Assembly (NCBI GenBank): GCA_023101505.1
Contig: LVZA01000001.1
Location: 1,116,001 to 1,180,000, forward strand
Direction of reading: 5' to 3'
From: Pasteurellaceae bacterium Pebbles2
GTDB taxonomy: Bacteria; Pseudomonadota; Gammaproteobacteria; Enterobacterales; Pasteurellaceae
Length of the DNA: 64,000 nucleotides
Positions 18,323 to 30,275 of the stretch are shown piece by piece (the stretch's first letter is position 1; every line of letters begins with the position of its first letter). A model generated the notes under the pieces. That model did not search any database, was not told the origin of the DNA, and worked only from the letters and a program-made list of their open reading frames with translations. Made by a program: the position numbers and the translations under genes.

Positions 18323-20206
18323 TTAGTTTGCTAATTCTAAATTGATATTCTGTTGGGTTGCCCATTCTTTTAAGCGAGCGAGGAATTCTTGTCCCATTGG
18401 GCGTGGGTCGCCGGTGAATAAGGTTTGTAAGCCGTTATTCTCGATGATGTGGCGACGTAATTCTAAACGCTCTTGATGATTTTCTGCTAAGCGAATTGCA
18501 CGTTCTACATATTCGTCGGCAGAATTTGCGATTAACCATTCAGGCAAGCCTAAACGTTTGAACAGCCCCTCATCAATGTGTTCGTGTACTTCAGGACCTG
18601 TTTTGCACACGCCAACTAAACCTAAGGTTACCATATCGATGATGCCGTTGGTGTTGCCGAATGGGAATGGGTTTACCATCATATCGCAGTTGTGCAAAAT
18701 GCGTAGATATTTGTCATACGGCGAATGTGGGTGCGCCGTGGCATCGTCGCCCAAATATGATTTGATAAAACGTTCCACATAAGGGTGCGTAATGCCGCTG
18801 GACTGACCGAGGGCAAAGTGATAATGCACTTTGACTTTAGCGCGATCACGAATAGCTTTTAACGCCTCAAGGAAATAAGGGTTCAATTTCATTGTGGTGG
18901 CGGCAATGCCGATGTTCACCACTTCAGGGTTTTCACGCAAGCGATATTCTACGCCTCGTGGCGCTAAGGCTGATGGCACGTAAGGCAATGCGTCTTTTGG
19001 TAAGCGTAATAATTTTTCGCTGAAGCATTGTTCTGATCCCACGTAATCATCTTCCACGATGACATATTCGATGAACGGCGAATGCGTGGTGGCTGGGTGT
19101 CCTAATGCAATCGCTTGGATTGGCGCAAGGCGGGTGTTGCTGGCGAAAATAGTGGTTAAATCCATACCAATGCTTGGCATATAGAAAATAGCTGCGCCAT
19201 TGTCTTCACAAATGTTTTTGAGTGAACTTAATTTTTCTGCAATCGTGCGGTTTTGTTCAAGGTGAAATTCATCAAAAACATCACGTCCTAGTTGATCGAC
19301 AGCTTCGCCACCAACGCCGATTAAATAAAAATGCTCACGAGCTGCACGCATTGAGGTGGAATGGGTGCGATAAATCGAGTGGGCAGAGTGGAAATGCTCT
19401 AATAACACCACCATTACAGGCTTGCCGTTGCGATAACCGATTTTGCTCACATCACGATCTTGCCAACCCAATTCAAGCAAATGTTTGCGAATAACTTGGT
19501 TGAGCGCATTTTTTACCCAATGTTTATTTTCCGCAATGTCGTAGCTACAGTGCATATACACATCGTGTGAAATATTCGCAGGCACACTGTTTAGATTAGG
19601 GAGCGTGGCTAATTTGTCGGGAAACCATTGCAATACGGTGTTGCGTTTGCTAAATGCAGGCTGCGTGCCGATGAAACGTGGCGATTGCAAGGCAAAGCAA
19701 AGAGAGGCGCATAATTCAGGATCGTTGTTCCAAAGTGCATCTAAGCTAATTGATAGGTTTGATTCTGGCAGATACATAATGCAGAATTTGATCCACGCAC
19801 TTCGCTCTGAGGGTAATAAAATATCATCAGATGTTGGATCGGTGTTTTGGTTATACACTTGCAAAATGTGGTCAGCATTAATATATGGCGACGAAGCAAA
19901 AATTAATGAAATCCAACGTTGAGAATTAAAAAAGCGTTGTGCGCCACTGTCTGAAATGGTTAATTCTTTATCGCTAAATAATTTCGTGATCGCATTCGCC
20001 AGTCGAGTACACAAATAAATAGTGCGTTCTTGCTCCAATGCTGCATTGTCTAACTGTTGCGGCATTTTAAATTCAATATTATGAATGCAACCAAAATCTA
20101 TATCTAATTGGCTTAAAATATCTAATAAACTTGTGCAGGCGAGCTCGTAATTTTTCTCGGCGACGGCACGTTCAAATTGTTCAACATTTGCTTTCTTGTC
20201 AGTCAT
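18323..20206 (-). CDS. ngt: HMW1C-type protein N-glucosyltransferase (GT41)
   Basis: Cytoplasmic enzyme that transfers a single glucose (or galactose) from UDP-sugar to asparagine in NxS/T sequons of surface proteins. The 627 residues match stand-alone NGT of Actinobacillus pleuropneumoniae (about 620): an all-helical N-terminal domain (about 1-240) and a GT-B catalytic part. Recognisable blocks are LLEHFHSAHSIYRTHSTSM (catalytic-histidine region), GHPATTHSPFIEYVIVEDDYVG and FPFGNTNGIIDMVTLGLVGV (nucleotide-sugar site). Its GGAG ribosome site overlaps the rimO stop, 9 bp before the ATG, so the two are translationally coupled. No adhesin target and no alpha-1,6-glucosyltransferase (agt) lies nearby. 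Confidence 0.9.
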   Translation of the reverse strand: MTDKKANVEQFERAVAEKNYELACTSLLDILSQLDIDFGCIHNIEFKMPQQLDNAALEQERTIYLCTRLANAITKLFSDKELTISDSGAQRFFNSQRWISLIFASSPYINADHILQVYNQNTDPTSDDILLPSERSAWIKFCIMYLPESNLSISLDALWNNDPELCASLCFALQSPRFIGTQPAFSKRNTVLQWFPDKLATLPNLNSVPANISHDVYMHCSYDIAENKHWVKNALNQVIRKHLLELGWQDRDVSKIGYRNGKPVMVVLLEHFHSAHSIYRTHSTSMRAAREHFYLIGVGGEAVDQLGRDVFDEFHLEQNRTIAEKLSSLKNICEDNGAAIFYMPSIGMDLTTIFASNTRLAPIQAIALGHPATTHSPFIEYVIVEDDYVGSEQCFSEKLLRLPKDALPYVPSALAPRGVEYRLRENPEVVNIGIAATTMKLNPYFLEALKAIRDRAKVKVHYHFALGQSSGITHPYVERFIKSYLGDDATAHPHSPYDKYLRILHNCDMMVNPFPFGNTNGIIDMVTLGLVGVCKTGPEVHEHIDEGLFKRLGLPEWLIANSADEYVERAIRLAENHQERLELRRHIIENNGLQTLFTGDPRPMGQEFLARLKEWATQQNINLELAN

Positions 20207-20215
20207 ATCTTCTCC

Positions 20216-21550
20216 TTAAAAACTGCCCCAAAGGTCATATTCATCAGCGTTGGTGATGGTTACAGAAATAACATCACCAATTTTCACCGCACTTTGGCTA
20301 AGGTTATCTACATAAACTACGCCGTCAATTTCTGGTGCGTCCGCCATTGAACGCCCGATAATGCCGTCGTCATCAATTTCATCGACGATCACGGCAAGGG
20401 TTTTGCCAATTTTTTGTTGTAAACGGTCTGCGGAAATTTGTTGCTGTAATTCCATAAAACGTTGGAAACGTTGTTCTTTCACTTCTTCAGGTACTTGATC
20501 TGGCATATCGGTTGCCACCGCACCGTCCACAGGGCTGAATTTGAAACAACCCACTCGGTCTAATTGGGCTTCTTTTAAGAAATCCAATAATAATTGGAAA
20601 TCTTCTTCTGTTTCCCCAGGGAAACCGACGATAAAGGTCGAACGCAAGGTTAATTCAGGGCAAATTTCACGCCATTTTTTAATGCGTTCCAACACACGTT
20701 CAACCGAACCAGGGCGTTTCATCGCTTTTAAGATTTTCGGGCTGGCGTGTTGTAATGGAATATCCAAATACGGCAGGATTTTGCCTTGTGCCATTAATGG
20801 AATTAAATCGTCTACGTGCGGATACGGATACACATAATGCAAACGCACCCACGCCCCGAGCGAGCCTAACATTTCGCACAAAGTCAGCAAGTTATTTTTA
20901 ATCGGCATTCCGTTCCAAAATACCGTTTTATTTTGGTTTTCTTTACTTTGATCAAGCGAATAAGCCGAAGTGTCTTGCGACACCACCAAAAGCTCTTTCA
21001 CGCCTGAATCCACAAGGCGTTTCGCTTCGTCTAACACTTGCGTAATCGGGCGGCTGTCTAAATCACCACGCATTGATGGAATAATACAGAACGTGCAGCG
21101 ATGATCGCAGCCCTCTGATATTTTCAAATAAGCATAATGCTTCGGTGTGAGCTTAATTCCTTGGCTTGGCACAAGATTTACATAAGGATTATATTCAGGT
21201 TTCGGCACATATTTATGCACGTGTTCCATCACAGCTTCGTAGCTATGCGGTCCTGTAATCTCCAACACTTTTGGGTGAACTTCACGAATTTGATTTTCTT
21301 TCGCCCCTAAACAGCCGGTAACCAACACTTTGCCGTTGGCTTCCAACGCTTCGCCAATGGCTTCAAGCGATTCTTGCACCGCACTGTCGATAAAACCGCA
21401 AGTGTTCACAATCACTAAATCCGCATTTTCATAAGTGGGAATAATGTTGTAACCGTCGGTGCGGAGTTCGGTGAGAATGCGTTCGGAGTCCACTAAATTT
21501 TTAGGACAACCAAGGCTGACAAAGCCGATATTAGGGGTTCTTGCTGACAT
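20216..21550 (-). CDS. rimO: Ribosomal protein uS12 methylthiotransferase RimO
   Basis: Radical-SAM enzyme that adds a methylthio group to Asp89 of ribosomal protein S12. The 444 residues have the N-terminal methylthiotransferase domain with its cluster cysteines ([24 protein letters not shown]), the radical-SAM motif CDHRCTFC with CxxxCxxC spacing, and a C-terminal TRAM domain. RimO is told from MiaB by the [10 protein letters not shown] start and the overall pattern. First gene of a two-gene unit with ngt, an arrangement also known in A. pleuropneumoniae. Confidence 0.95.
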   Translation of the reverse strand: MSARTPNIGFVSLGCPKNLVDSERILTELRTDGYNIIPTYENADLVIVNTCGFIDSAVQESLEAIGEALEANGKVLVTGCLGAKENQIREVHPKVLEITGPHSYEAVMEHVHKYVPKPEYNPYVNLVPSQGIKLTPKHYAYLKISEGCDHRCTFCIIPSMRGDLDSRPITQVLDEAKRLVDSGVKELLVVSQDTSAYSLDQSKENQNKTVFWNGMPIKNNLLTLCEMLGSLGAWVRLHYVYPYPHVDDLIPLMAQGKILPYLDIPLQHASPKILKAMKRPGSVERVLERIKKWREICPELTLRSTFIVGFPGETEEDFQLLLDFLKEAQLDRVGCFKFSPVDGAVATDMPDQVPEEVKEQRFQRFMELQQQISADRLQQKIGKTLAVIVDEIDDDGIIGRSMADAPEIDGVVYVDNLSQSAVKIGDVISVTITNADEYDLWGSF

Positions 21551-21677
21551 AAATGATCTTAACGTAGAGTAAAAATTAGCGCGTATTGTACAAAAAATCC
21601 AATGGAAAGGCGATAAAGGAAATGTAAATTTTAGGTAAAGATGGCGGCTTTAAAGGGGATATTTACTAAAACTTGCG

Positions 21678-21729
21678 AAAAAAACACCGCACTTTTTAGG
21701 CGATTAAGCCAAAGTGCGGTGAAATTTTT
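21678..21729. terminator. Inverted USS pair after slyD
   Basis: CACCGCACTTT (21685-) and AAAGTGCGGTG (21711-21721) form the stem, with a T run on the minus strand after slyD. It lies between slyD and the rimO promoter. Confidence 0.8.
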
Positions 21730-21755
21730 ATTCGTTTTTGGGCATTATTGACGGT

Positions 21756-22352
21756 TTAGTGATGACCGCCACAGCCGCAACCACCGTGTCCGTGATCGTG
21801 GCTATGGTCGTGATGATGCCCACCACAGCAGCCGTGTCCATCTTCATCGCTATCGTGATGATGACCGCCACAACAACCGTGTTCGTGTTCAGAGTGAATA
21901 TGACCGTGAGCGATTTCTTCTAAAGTTGCTTCACGAGTTGCCACCACTTCTACGCTGAATAACAATTCTTGACCCGCTAACATATGGTTGCCGTCAACCA
22001 CAACTTCATCGCCTGAAACTTCAGTGATCACCACAGGTAAAGGACCAACGTCAGTATCAGCGATAAAACGCATACCCACCGCTAAATCGTCCACACCAAC
22101 GAAAACATCTTTTGGCACACGTTGCACCATATTTTCGTTATATTCGCCATAACCTTCTTCAGGTTGAACACGCACTTCAAATTTATCGCCTACCGATTTG
22201 CCCTCTAAGGCATTTTCTAAGCCGATAACTAAATTATTATGACCTTGTAAATATTCTAAAGGCTGATTTACTGGGGCTTCATCAACTAACACGCCATCTT
22301 CAGTACGCACTTGGTAAGCAATGCTCACCACAACATTTTTTGCTACTTTCAT
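21756..22352 (-). CDS. slyD: FKBP-type peptidyl-prolyl isomerase and metallochaperone SlyD
   Basis: Cytoplasmic prolyl isomerase/chaperone that binds nickel and helps hydrogenase maturation. The 198 residues have an FKBP domain (about 1-70 and 130-145) interrupted by the insert-in-flap chaperone domain, then a tail after residue 146 very rich in His, Cys and Gly with repeated CCGGHHH groups, ending in GGCGCGGHH. The ATG at 22350-22352 (MKVAKNVVVS) has GGAG six bases upstream; a TTG start four codons earlier would use that same ribosome site as coding sequence and is unlikely. Confidence 0.95.
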   Translation of the reverse strand: MKVAKNVVVSIAYQVRTEDGVLVDEAPVNQPLEYLQGHNNLVIGLENALEGKSVGDKFEVRVQPEEGYGEYNENMVQRVPKDVFVGVDDLAVGMRFIADTDVGPLPVVITEVSGDEVVVDGNHMLAGQELLFSVEVVATREATLEEIAHGHIHSEHEHGCCGGHHHDSDEDGHGCCGGHHHDHSHDHGHGGCGCGGHH

Positions 22353-22407
22353 TTTCTTCTCCAAACTAAAAAGGTGCGACTATTCTATAAGAAATCGCAT
22401 CAAATAG

Positions 22408-23115
22408 CTAATTTTCAATTAATTCAATAGCGGCATCAACACGTGCTTTCACGTTGGTTTTGCCACTTTCAATTTCCACTGGGGCAGTTTCCATTTTGGC
22501 TGCCATCGGGGCTGCCGCAAAAACCATACGATTACGAATGCCATAATCTGATTGGTTAAGTGTGGGCAAATCCAGTGAAATAATTTTGTAATCTTTTGAT
22601 TTTAAATGCGTTTTAATTAACTCTGCTTTATGCTGGAATTTATTTAACACATCTTTCGACAATTCATCTTCTAGTTTTGCCACCGCATCAGCCGACAAAA
22701 TTGGTTGAATATATTCAATTGAAAGCACATCAGAAAGGGCATCAACTAACTGCGATAAAGCATAAAAATCTTTGCTTTCTAACACAAAATCCGCACGCTC
22801 AACCCAACCAATTTTCTTGCCTTTTTCATTGTAATTAGCATTGGTTGCACGATCATTGCTCTTAATTGCCACCGCAGATTGCGCCTTAATTTTCGCCAAA
22901 GCACGATTTAATTTCTCTGAAATCGTTTTATGCAAAGCCTCCAAATCTGCTTGTTCTTCTTGCACAAATAATTTCACTTGCAACACATCAAATTGTGCTT
23001 CACGTTCCGCTTCTACACTGAAACGCACCGTATTTTGTGGCGTATTCAACGGCTCAGCGGCTTGCCCAAATAACGGCAATGCTAGCAACGCCAACCAAAG
23101 TGTTTTTCTTTTCAT
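22408..23115 (-). CDS. Periplasmic SIMPL-domain (DUF541) protein
   Basis: Exported protein of 235 residues with a clear Sec signal peptide (first 19-20 residues, cleavage after GQAA). The rest is a SIMPL/DUF541 fold: alternating strands and a long helix with the pattern of YggE-like proteins. Members are linked to envelope stress, but the biochemical role is unknown. It stands alone between slyD and rraB, all on the minus strand, with no obvious partner. Confidence 0.7.
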   Translation of the reverse strand: MKRKTLWLALLALPLFGQAAEPLNTPQNTVRFSVEAEREAQFDVLQVKLFVQEEQADLEALHKTISEKLNRALAKIKAQSAVAIKSNDRATNANYNEKGKKIGWVERADFVLESKDFYALSQLVDALSDVLSIEYIQPILSADAVAKLEDELSKDVLNKFQHKAELIKTHLKSKDYKIISLDLPTLNQSDYGIRNRMVFAAAPMAAKMETAPVEIESGKTNVKARVDAAIELIEN

Positions 23116-23166
23116 TATCGTCCTTTTCTCTTAATAAATTTACTTAAAAGTGCGGTGAAAAATGGC

Positions 23167-23595
23167 TTAGTTTTCGTCGTCTTCGTCAAATTCGTCTTCA
23201 AAAAATTCGCCGTCATCACCGTATTCATCGTCATTAGAGTTCGGATCTTCAAAGTAAGTTCCCCAACCGTCATAAATACCGCCGTGTTTTGCCACCAGTG
23301 GCACAATTTCTTTTTGTTGAGCGTCAATAATCTCCGCTTTTAACGCCACTTCAGAAATCACATCGAAACAGAATAACAACTTGCCATCTTCATCTTCTAA
23401 TTCTTCCGCTTCCGACACTTCATAGCCAGCTTTAAACGCATCGACCGCAATTTTTTCCAGCTTATCAAAATCATAATGTGCCACGTGATGTTCGATAATA
23501 TAAAGTGCATTAGGATCGCTGCCATCATTGAATAAATTGCTAATAATTTCACGAGTTTCCGCTTGTAATTCTGCAGGTGTTGCGTGATTTGCCAT
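23167..23595 (-). CDS. rraB: Ribonuclease E regulator RraB
   Basis: Cytoplasmic protein that binds RNase E and inhibits its processing activity, changing degradosome composition. The 142 residues match RraB throughout: [25 protein letters not shown] at the N terminus, [12 protein letters not shown] near residue 110, and a highly acidic Asp/Glu tail. The start has GGAGC upstream. The window also carries rraA (62760), so both known RNase E regulators are present. Confidence 0.93.
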   Translation of the reverse strand: MANHATPAELQAETREIISNLFNDGSDPNALYIIEHHVAHYDFDKLEKIAVDAFKAGYEVSEAEELEDEDGKLLFCFDVISEVALKAEIIDAQQKEIVPLVAKHGGIYDGWGTYFEDPNSNDDEYGDDGEFFEDEFDEDDEN

Positions 23596-23652
23596 AGTTT
23601 GCTCCTTTTTGAGTGTAATGTTGCTTTATTTTAGCACAGTTGGATTGATGAT

Positions 23653-23691
23653 GTGCGGTGTAAAAATTCCCCGTTTTTACACCGCACTTTT
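23653..23691. terminator. Inverted repeat of a USS and a degenerate partner
   Basis: TGTGCGGTGTAAAAA pairs with TTTTTACACCGCACT; T run after the SMR gene on the minus strand. One arm has lost the AAG of the core. Confidence 0.75.
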
Positions 23692-23696
23692 ATGGA

Positions 23697-24023
23697 TTAA
23701 TGGGACGAGAATAAATTAATCACCAACACGCCGCCGATGATCATCGCCATTCCAATAAAACCCGCTAAGTCTGGCTTTTGATCGAATAGGAAATAAGCGA
23801 CGATGGCGGTTAAGATGATACCAACGCCCGACCACACGGCGTACACAATGCCGATAGGTAGCGTTTTTGTGATAATCGAAAGCAAATAAAGCGCCGTAAC
23901 AAATGCAACAATAGCAATCGCTGTAGGCAATGGTTTGGTGAAACCTTCGCTGGCTTTAATGCTATTTGTACCAACTACTTCAATCATTATCGCAATCGCC
24001 AATAAAAACCAAGCATTCATCAT
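23697..24023 (-). CDS. SMR-family multidrug/guanidinium efflux protein (EmrE-like)
   Basis: Small inner-membrane drug/proton antiporter with four helices, 108 residues. The membrane-embedded glutamate is in IEVVGT (about residue 14) and the signature YAVWSGVG follows in helix 3; the SEGF and DLAGFIGM blocks favour EmrE over SugE/Gdx. The first ATG (24023) overlaps the stop of yheS as ATGA, so it is translationally coupled; the ATG three bases later has slightly better spacing to GGGAG. Confidence 0.83.
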   Translation of the reverse strand: MMNAWFLLAIAIMIEVVGTNSIKASEGFTKPLPTAIAIVAFVTALYLLSIITKTLPIGIVYAVWSGVGIILTAIVAYFLFDQKPDLAGFIGMAMIIGGVLVINLFSSH

Positions 24024-25981
24024 AAATCTCCCAATAATTGTTCTAATTCTTCTTGCGCCGCAAGCCAATCCGCTTCTACGTCGTCCAAGGCTTTTTTCGT
24101 TTTTACTTGCTCAGCCAAAAGTGCGGTCAATTTTTCTTTATTTTCTGCGCTATAAAGCTCGCTGTCGGCAAGTTGATTTTCAATTTCAGCAAGCTGTTCA
24201 GATAGCTTTTCCATTTGATTTTCCAACGCCGTAATCTGTTTGCGTAACGGAGCTGTTTGCTGGCGTAATTCAGCTTCACGGCGTTTTTGCTCTTTGCGAT
24301 TAGCACTCGAATTTTCGTTCAAAACATCAGCATTTTGCACCGCACTTTCGGCTTTATTTTCAGCTTTATCTTCGGCTCGATTTGCCGCCTTGATTTGCGC
24401 ATTGATGTCGTTGAGCCATTTGGCATAATCGTCCAAATCGCCGTTAAATTCTTCCACTTTTTTATCGTGAACCAAATAAAATTCTTCCACGGTGTTGCGT
24501 AGCAAATGGCGGTCGTGCGATACCACCACCAACGAGCCTTGATAATCCACCAAGGCTTCCGTTAAAGCTTGACGCATATCCAAATCTAAATGGTTGGTCG
24601 GTTCATCGAGAAGTAATAAATTCGGGCGTTGCCACACAATTAATGCCAACACTAAACGGGCTTTTTCACCACCTGAAAAGGTGTTGACAGGCTCTTTGAC
24701 TTTGTCGCCGTGAAAAGCAAAACTGCCGAGATAATTGCGTAATTCTTGTTCGGTTTGCTGTGGGGCGAGTTTTTGTAAATGCCATAAGGCACTTTCTTCT
24801 GCACGCAAGGTGTCGAGCTGATGTTGGGCAAAATAACCGAGTTGCACGCCTTTGGCGAGCTGTACTTTGCCTGAAAGTGCGTTGAGTTCGCCAGCTAATA
24901 ATTTAATCAGCGTCGATTTTCCCGCGCCATTTTTCCCGAGCAAGCCAATACGTGAACCTGGCACTAAATTTAGTTTAATTTTTTCTAAAATTTCCACCGC
25001 ACTTTCGCCACTGCCATAACCTGCGGACGCTTTTTCGATCATCACTAAGGGATTTGGCAGGGAAATGGGCTCACGAAATTCAAAACTAAATGGGTTGTCG
25101 ATATGTGCAGGGGCAATTTTTTCCATTCGTTCCAAAGCTTTAACACGGCTTTGTGCCTGTTTTGCCTTGCTTGCTTTGGCTTTAAATCGGTCGATATATT
25201 TTTGCAAATGAGCGATTTTATCTTGCTGTTGGCGATAAAGTGCGGTCTGTTGCGACAGCTTTTCCGCACGTTGCAATTCAAAGCTAGAATAATCGCCGGT
25301 GTATTCGTTAAGTTGTTGATTTTCAATGTGTAAAATTTTATTCACAATCGGGTCAAGAAAATCTCGGTCGTGGGAAATTAACACCAACGTGCCTTGATAT
25401 TGCACCAACCAACGTTCCAACCAAATCACCGCATCTAAATCCAAGTGGTTGGTCGGTTCGTCAAGCAAAAGCAAATCCGATGGACACAGCAAGGCTTGTG
25501 CCAAATTCAAACGCATACGCCAACCGCCCGAAAATGACTTCACTGAACGTCGCAATTCTTCTTGCACAAAGCCCAAACCGTGCAATAACGATGCCGCACG
25601 AGATTGAATGGTCCACGCATCTATTTGGTCGAGTTGGGCGTGAATACGAGCAATGGCGTTGCCGTCGTTTTGCTCATTCGCTTGCGCCAGTTCTTGCTGA
25701 AGTTGGCAATAAGTGCGGTCGCCTTGAATGACATAATCTAGTGCCGAAATCTCTAGCGCTGGGGTTTCTTGGTTAACCCAAGACACCGCCCAGTTAGCAG
25801 GATAACTAATTTCACCACCTTCAGGCGACATTTCTTTTTTCAACAAAGCGAACAGCGAAGATTTGCCGCAGCCGTTTTTGCCCACCAACCCCACTTTTTG
25901 TTTTGGATTAATGCTGGCATTGGCATTATCAAGCAATAAATTCAGCCCACGTTTTAACGATAAATTAGAGAAAAAAATCAT
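24020..25981 (-). CDS. yheS: ABC-F family ATPase YheS
   Basis: Cytoplasmic ABC-F protein, a family that works on translating ribosomes. The 653 residues contain two ABC domains: Walker A GKNGCGKSS and GKNGAGKST, signatures FSGGWRMR and FSGGEKAR, Walker B LLLLDEPTNHLD twice, joined by the ABC-F linker rich in Lys/Gln (about 235-290). A C-terminal charged coiled coil (about 525-650) follows. Sequence runs parallel to E. coli YheS over its whole length. Three USS copies lie within the coding region. Confidence 0.92.
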   Translation of the reverse strand: MIFFSNLSLKRGLNLLLDNANASINPKQKVGLVGKNGCGKSSLFALLKKEMSPEGGEISYPANWAVSWVNQETPALEISALDYVIQGDRTYCQLQQELAQANEQNDGNAIARIHAQLDQIDAWTIQSRAASLLHGLGFVQEELRRSVKSFSGGWRMRLNLAQALLCPSDLLLLDEPTNHLDLDAVIWLERWLVQYQGTLVLISHDRDFLDPIVNKILHIENQQLNEYTGDYSSFELQRAEKLSQQTALYRQQQDKIAHLQKYIDRFKAKASKAKQAQSRVKALERMEKIAPAHIDNPFSFEFREPISLPNPLVMIEKASAGYGSGESAVEILEKIKLNLVPGSRIGLLGKNGAGKSTLIKLLAGELNALSGKVQLAKGVQLGYFAQHQLDTLRAEESALWHLQKLAPQQTEQELRNYLGSFAFHGDKVKEPVNTFSGGEKARLVLALIVWQRPNLLLLDEPTNHLDLDMRQALTEALVDYQGSLVVVSHDRHLLRNTVEEFYLVHDKKVEEFNGDLDDYAKWLNDINAQIKAANRAEDKAENKAESAVQNADVLNENSSANRKEQKRREAELRQQTAPLRKQITALENQMEKLSEQLAEIENQLADSELYSAENKEKLTALLAEQVKTKKALDDVEADWLAAQEELEQLLGDL

Positions 25982-26040
25982 TTTTTATGCTATATTTTTG
26001 ATACTTCTTTACTATTTTCCTGTTTTTCGGAGAGTTTGCA

Positions 26041-26664
26041 ATGTTTGATTCTTTAATTGTTCAATTTGTTGTACTTTGGGCAGTCATCGATCCGATTGGC
26101 TCCGTCCCTGTTTATCTCACCAAAACCATTGGTTTATCAATCGAAGATCGCCGAAAAGTGGCATTAAAAGCCGTGTTAATCGCTACGGGGATTTTGATGT
26201 TTTTCTTAATTGCAGCACAGGGATTATTTGAAGCAATGCAAATTCCGCTATCGGCATTCCAAATTGCAGGAGGATTGGTGTTATTTGTGTTTGCGCTAAC
26301 CATGATTTTTGGTGAAGGCAAACCTGAGCATGAAATGCGCATGAGTTCTAATTTAAGTGAACTTGCGGTTTACCCTCTCGCCGTACCGTCTATTGCTTCA
26401 CCTGGGGCAATGATGGCGATTGTATTATTAACCGATAACCATCGTTTTAGTTTTATCAATCAAGTGATGACCACATTTATTATGCTTTTAGTGTTGCTCA
26501 TCACTTATTTCTTACTACTCGCTGCAAATAGAGTGCAAGATTGGATTGGTAACACGGGAGCTGCAGTGATCAGCCGTGTAATGGGCTTGATTTTAGCAGC
26601 GGTTGCAGTGAATAACGTGCTAGTCGGTATTCAACAATTCTTTACCTTGGGCACACCAAGTTAA
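26041..26664 (+). CDS. MarC/YhgN-family integral membrane protein
   Basis: Inner-membrane protein of the UPF0056 (MarC) family, 207 residues with six predicted membrane segments and the family features DPIGSVPVYL near the N terminus and the SPGAMMAIVLL block in the middle. Despite the name, MarC proteins have no proven role in antibiotic resistance; a small-molecule transport role is only inferred. YhgN-like by length. Start ATG has GGAGAG upstream. Divergent from yheS. Confidence 0.85.
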   Translation: MFDSLIVQFVVLWAVIDPIGSVPVYLTKTIGLSIEDRRKVALKAVLIATGILMFFLIAAQGLFEAMQIPLSAFQIAGGLVLFVFALTMIFGEGKPEHEMRMSSNLSELAVYPLAVPSIASPGAMMAIVLLTDNHRFSFINQVMTTFIMLLVLLITYFLLLAANRVQDWIGNTGAAVISRVMGLILAAVAVNNVLVGIQQFFTLGTPS

Positions 26665-26690
26665 TTCAACAAATTTAAGGAGAAAGTGCG

Positions 26691-27551
26691 GTGAATTTTT
26701 CTAAAGATTTTATTGGTTTAGGCGTGGCTGGCAATTTTGCTGGGCATTTAGAACAAGCAGGCGAAGCAGCGGATTTCCTTAAAGTGAAAACGGAAGAAGC
26801 GAAGCAGCCCAAAGCGATTTTTCCTTTTTATGTGCCTGCAAAAGCAGAAGATTTGGCGGAAAATGAAGCCTTTTTGGCGACTTATCCCGTTTCAAATGAC
26901 AGCTTGAATTTTCCACAAAATGCGGATAATTTACAAATCGAACCTGAAATTGCGCTGATTTGCGAAATTCAATATGAAGCGCAAAACGACGAAACTAACC
27001 AAAAAGTTACCGCACTTTTACCGACACATTTTGCCGCTTATAACGATTGTTCAATCCGCCGCCCAAATGCTCGCAAAATTTGCGAAAAGAAAAACTGGGG
27101 CGCAAATTCCAAAGGCTTATCCGCTAATTGGATTGCATTAGATCGCTTTGAAGCTGGCGGCAATATCGACGATTATCGCATTGCTTGTTTCCACCAACGT
27201 GGCGACCAATTCAACGAATATGGCATCGACAGCCTTGCGGTAGGTTATAGCTATTTCCACCAAAAATTATTGGCTTGGATTGTGGATAAAATGAACACTC
27301 AACCCGATCTTGACCCAATGAATAACATCGCCAATTTATTAAAACAAGCGAATTACCCACGCCACGCCATCATCAGCATTGGCGCAACTCGCTACACCGA
27401 ATTCGGCGAACGCAACTTCCTACAACCCGGCGATACCAGCATCGTCGCTGTTTATAACGGCACACAATTTAACGCTGAGCAAATCGCCCAAATGGCTCGC
27501 CAAACGCAATTCCCAGCAGAGGTTTCAGCATTGGTACAAAAAGTTAAGTAG
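26691..27551 (+). CDS. DUF5718-like protein of unknown function
   Basis: A 286-residue soluble protein that I recognise only as resembling the DUF5718 family; function unknown. It has no signal peptide or membrane segment. Conserved-looking blocks include GLGVAGNFAGHLEQAGEA at the start and FAAYNDCSIRRPNARKICEKKNWGANSKG in the middle, with several Cys and charged residues. The start is GTG at 26691, with AAGGAG eight bases upstream, and the whole initiation region is built from a USS (AAAGTGCGGTG), so the uptake sequence supplies the start codon. Its last codons contain a short repeat (GTGCAAAAAGTTAAGTA) just past the stop. Confidence 0.6.
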   Translation: MNFSKDFIGLGVAGNFAGHLEQAGEAADFLKVKTEEAKQPKAIFPFYVPAKAEDLAENEAFLATYPVSNDSLNFPQNADNLQIEPEIALICEIQYEAQNDETNQKVTALLPTHFAAYNDCSIRRPNARKICEKKNWGANSKGLSANWIALDRFEAGGNIDDYRIACFHQRGDQFNEYGIDSLAVGYSYFHQKLLAWIVDKMNTQPDLDPMNNIANLLKQANYPRHAIISIGATRYTEFGERNFLQPGDTSIVAVYNGTQFNAEQIAQMARQTQFPAEVSALVQKVK

Positions 27552-27581
27552 TGCAAAAAGTTAAGTAAGGCATAAAATGCA

Positions 27582-27609
27582 AAAGATTGGTGAACGCCAA
27601 TCTTTTTTT
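27582..27609 (+). terminator. Terminator after the DUF5718-like gene
   Basis: AAAGATTGG / CCAATCTTT stem with a 6-base loop, followed by TTTTTT. A second, USS-pair terminator follows at 27630. Confidence 0.85.
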
Positions 27610-27629
27610 GTGATGTTGGGGGTATCAAT

Positions 27630-27671
27630 AAAAGTGCGGTGGAAAATTCGTGAGTTTTTCACCGCACTTTT
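27630..27671. terminator. Inverted USS pair upstream of gyrB
   Basis: AAAAGTGCGGTG and CACCGCACTTTT form the stem around about 18 bases. Confidence 0.75.
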
Positions 27672-27766
27672 ATATTAACTTAAAAAAATTTTGATGAAAT
27701 TGAATAAAAATAACTTCATAAGGAAATTTAACTCTTGCGTTAATGCGTGTCATTTGGCTCAAAATT

Positions 27767-27775
27767 TGCTATAAT
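27767..27775 (+). promoter_or_regulatory. Extended -10 promoter of gyrB
   Basis: TGCTATAAT (extended -10) lies 37 bp before the gyrB start; no good -35 is visible. Confidence 0.45.
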
Positions 27776-27796
27776 CTGTGCAATTATTTTTTCTAA

Positions 27797-30270
<2,474 letters not shown>

Positions 30271-30275
30271 ACCCT

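Noticed and set aside
18323-20206. Eukaryote-like O-GlcNAc transferase role for the GT41 protein
   Set aside because: It belongs to the same CAZy family but lacks TPR repeats and matches bacterial HMW1C/NGT along its length and in rimO context.
21738-21923. 61-residue Val/Met/Thr-rich frame opposite the slyD tail
   Set aside because: It is only the complement of the His/Gly repeats of SlyD.
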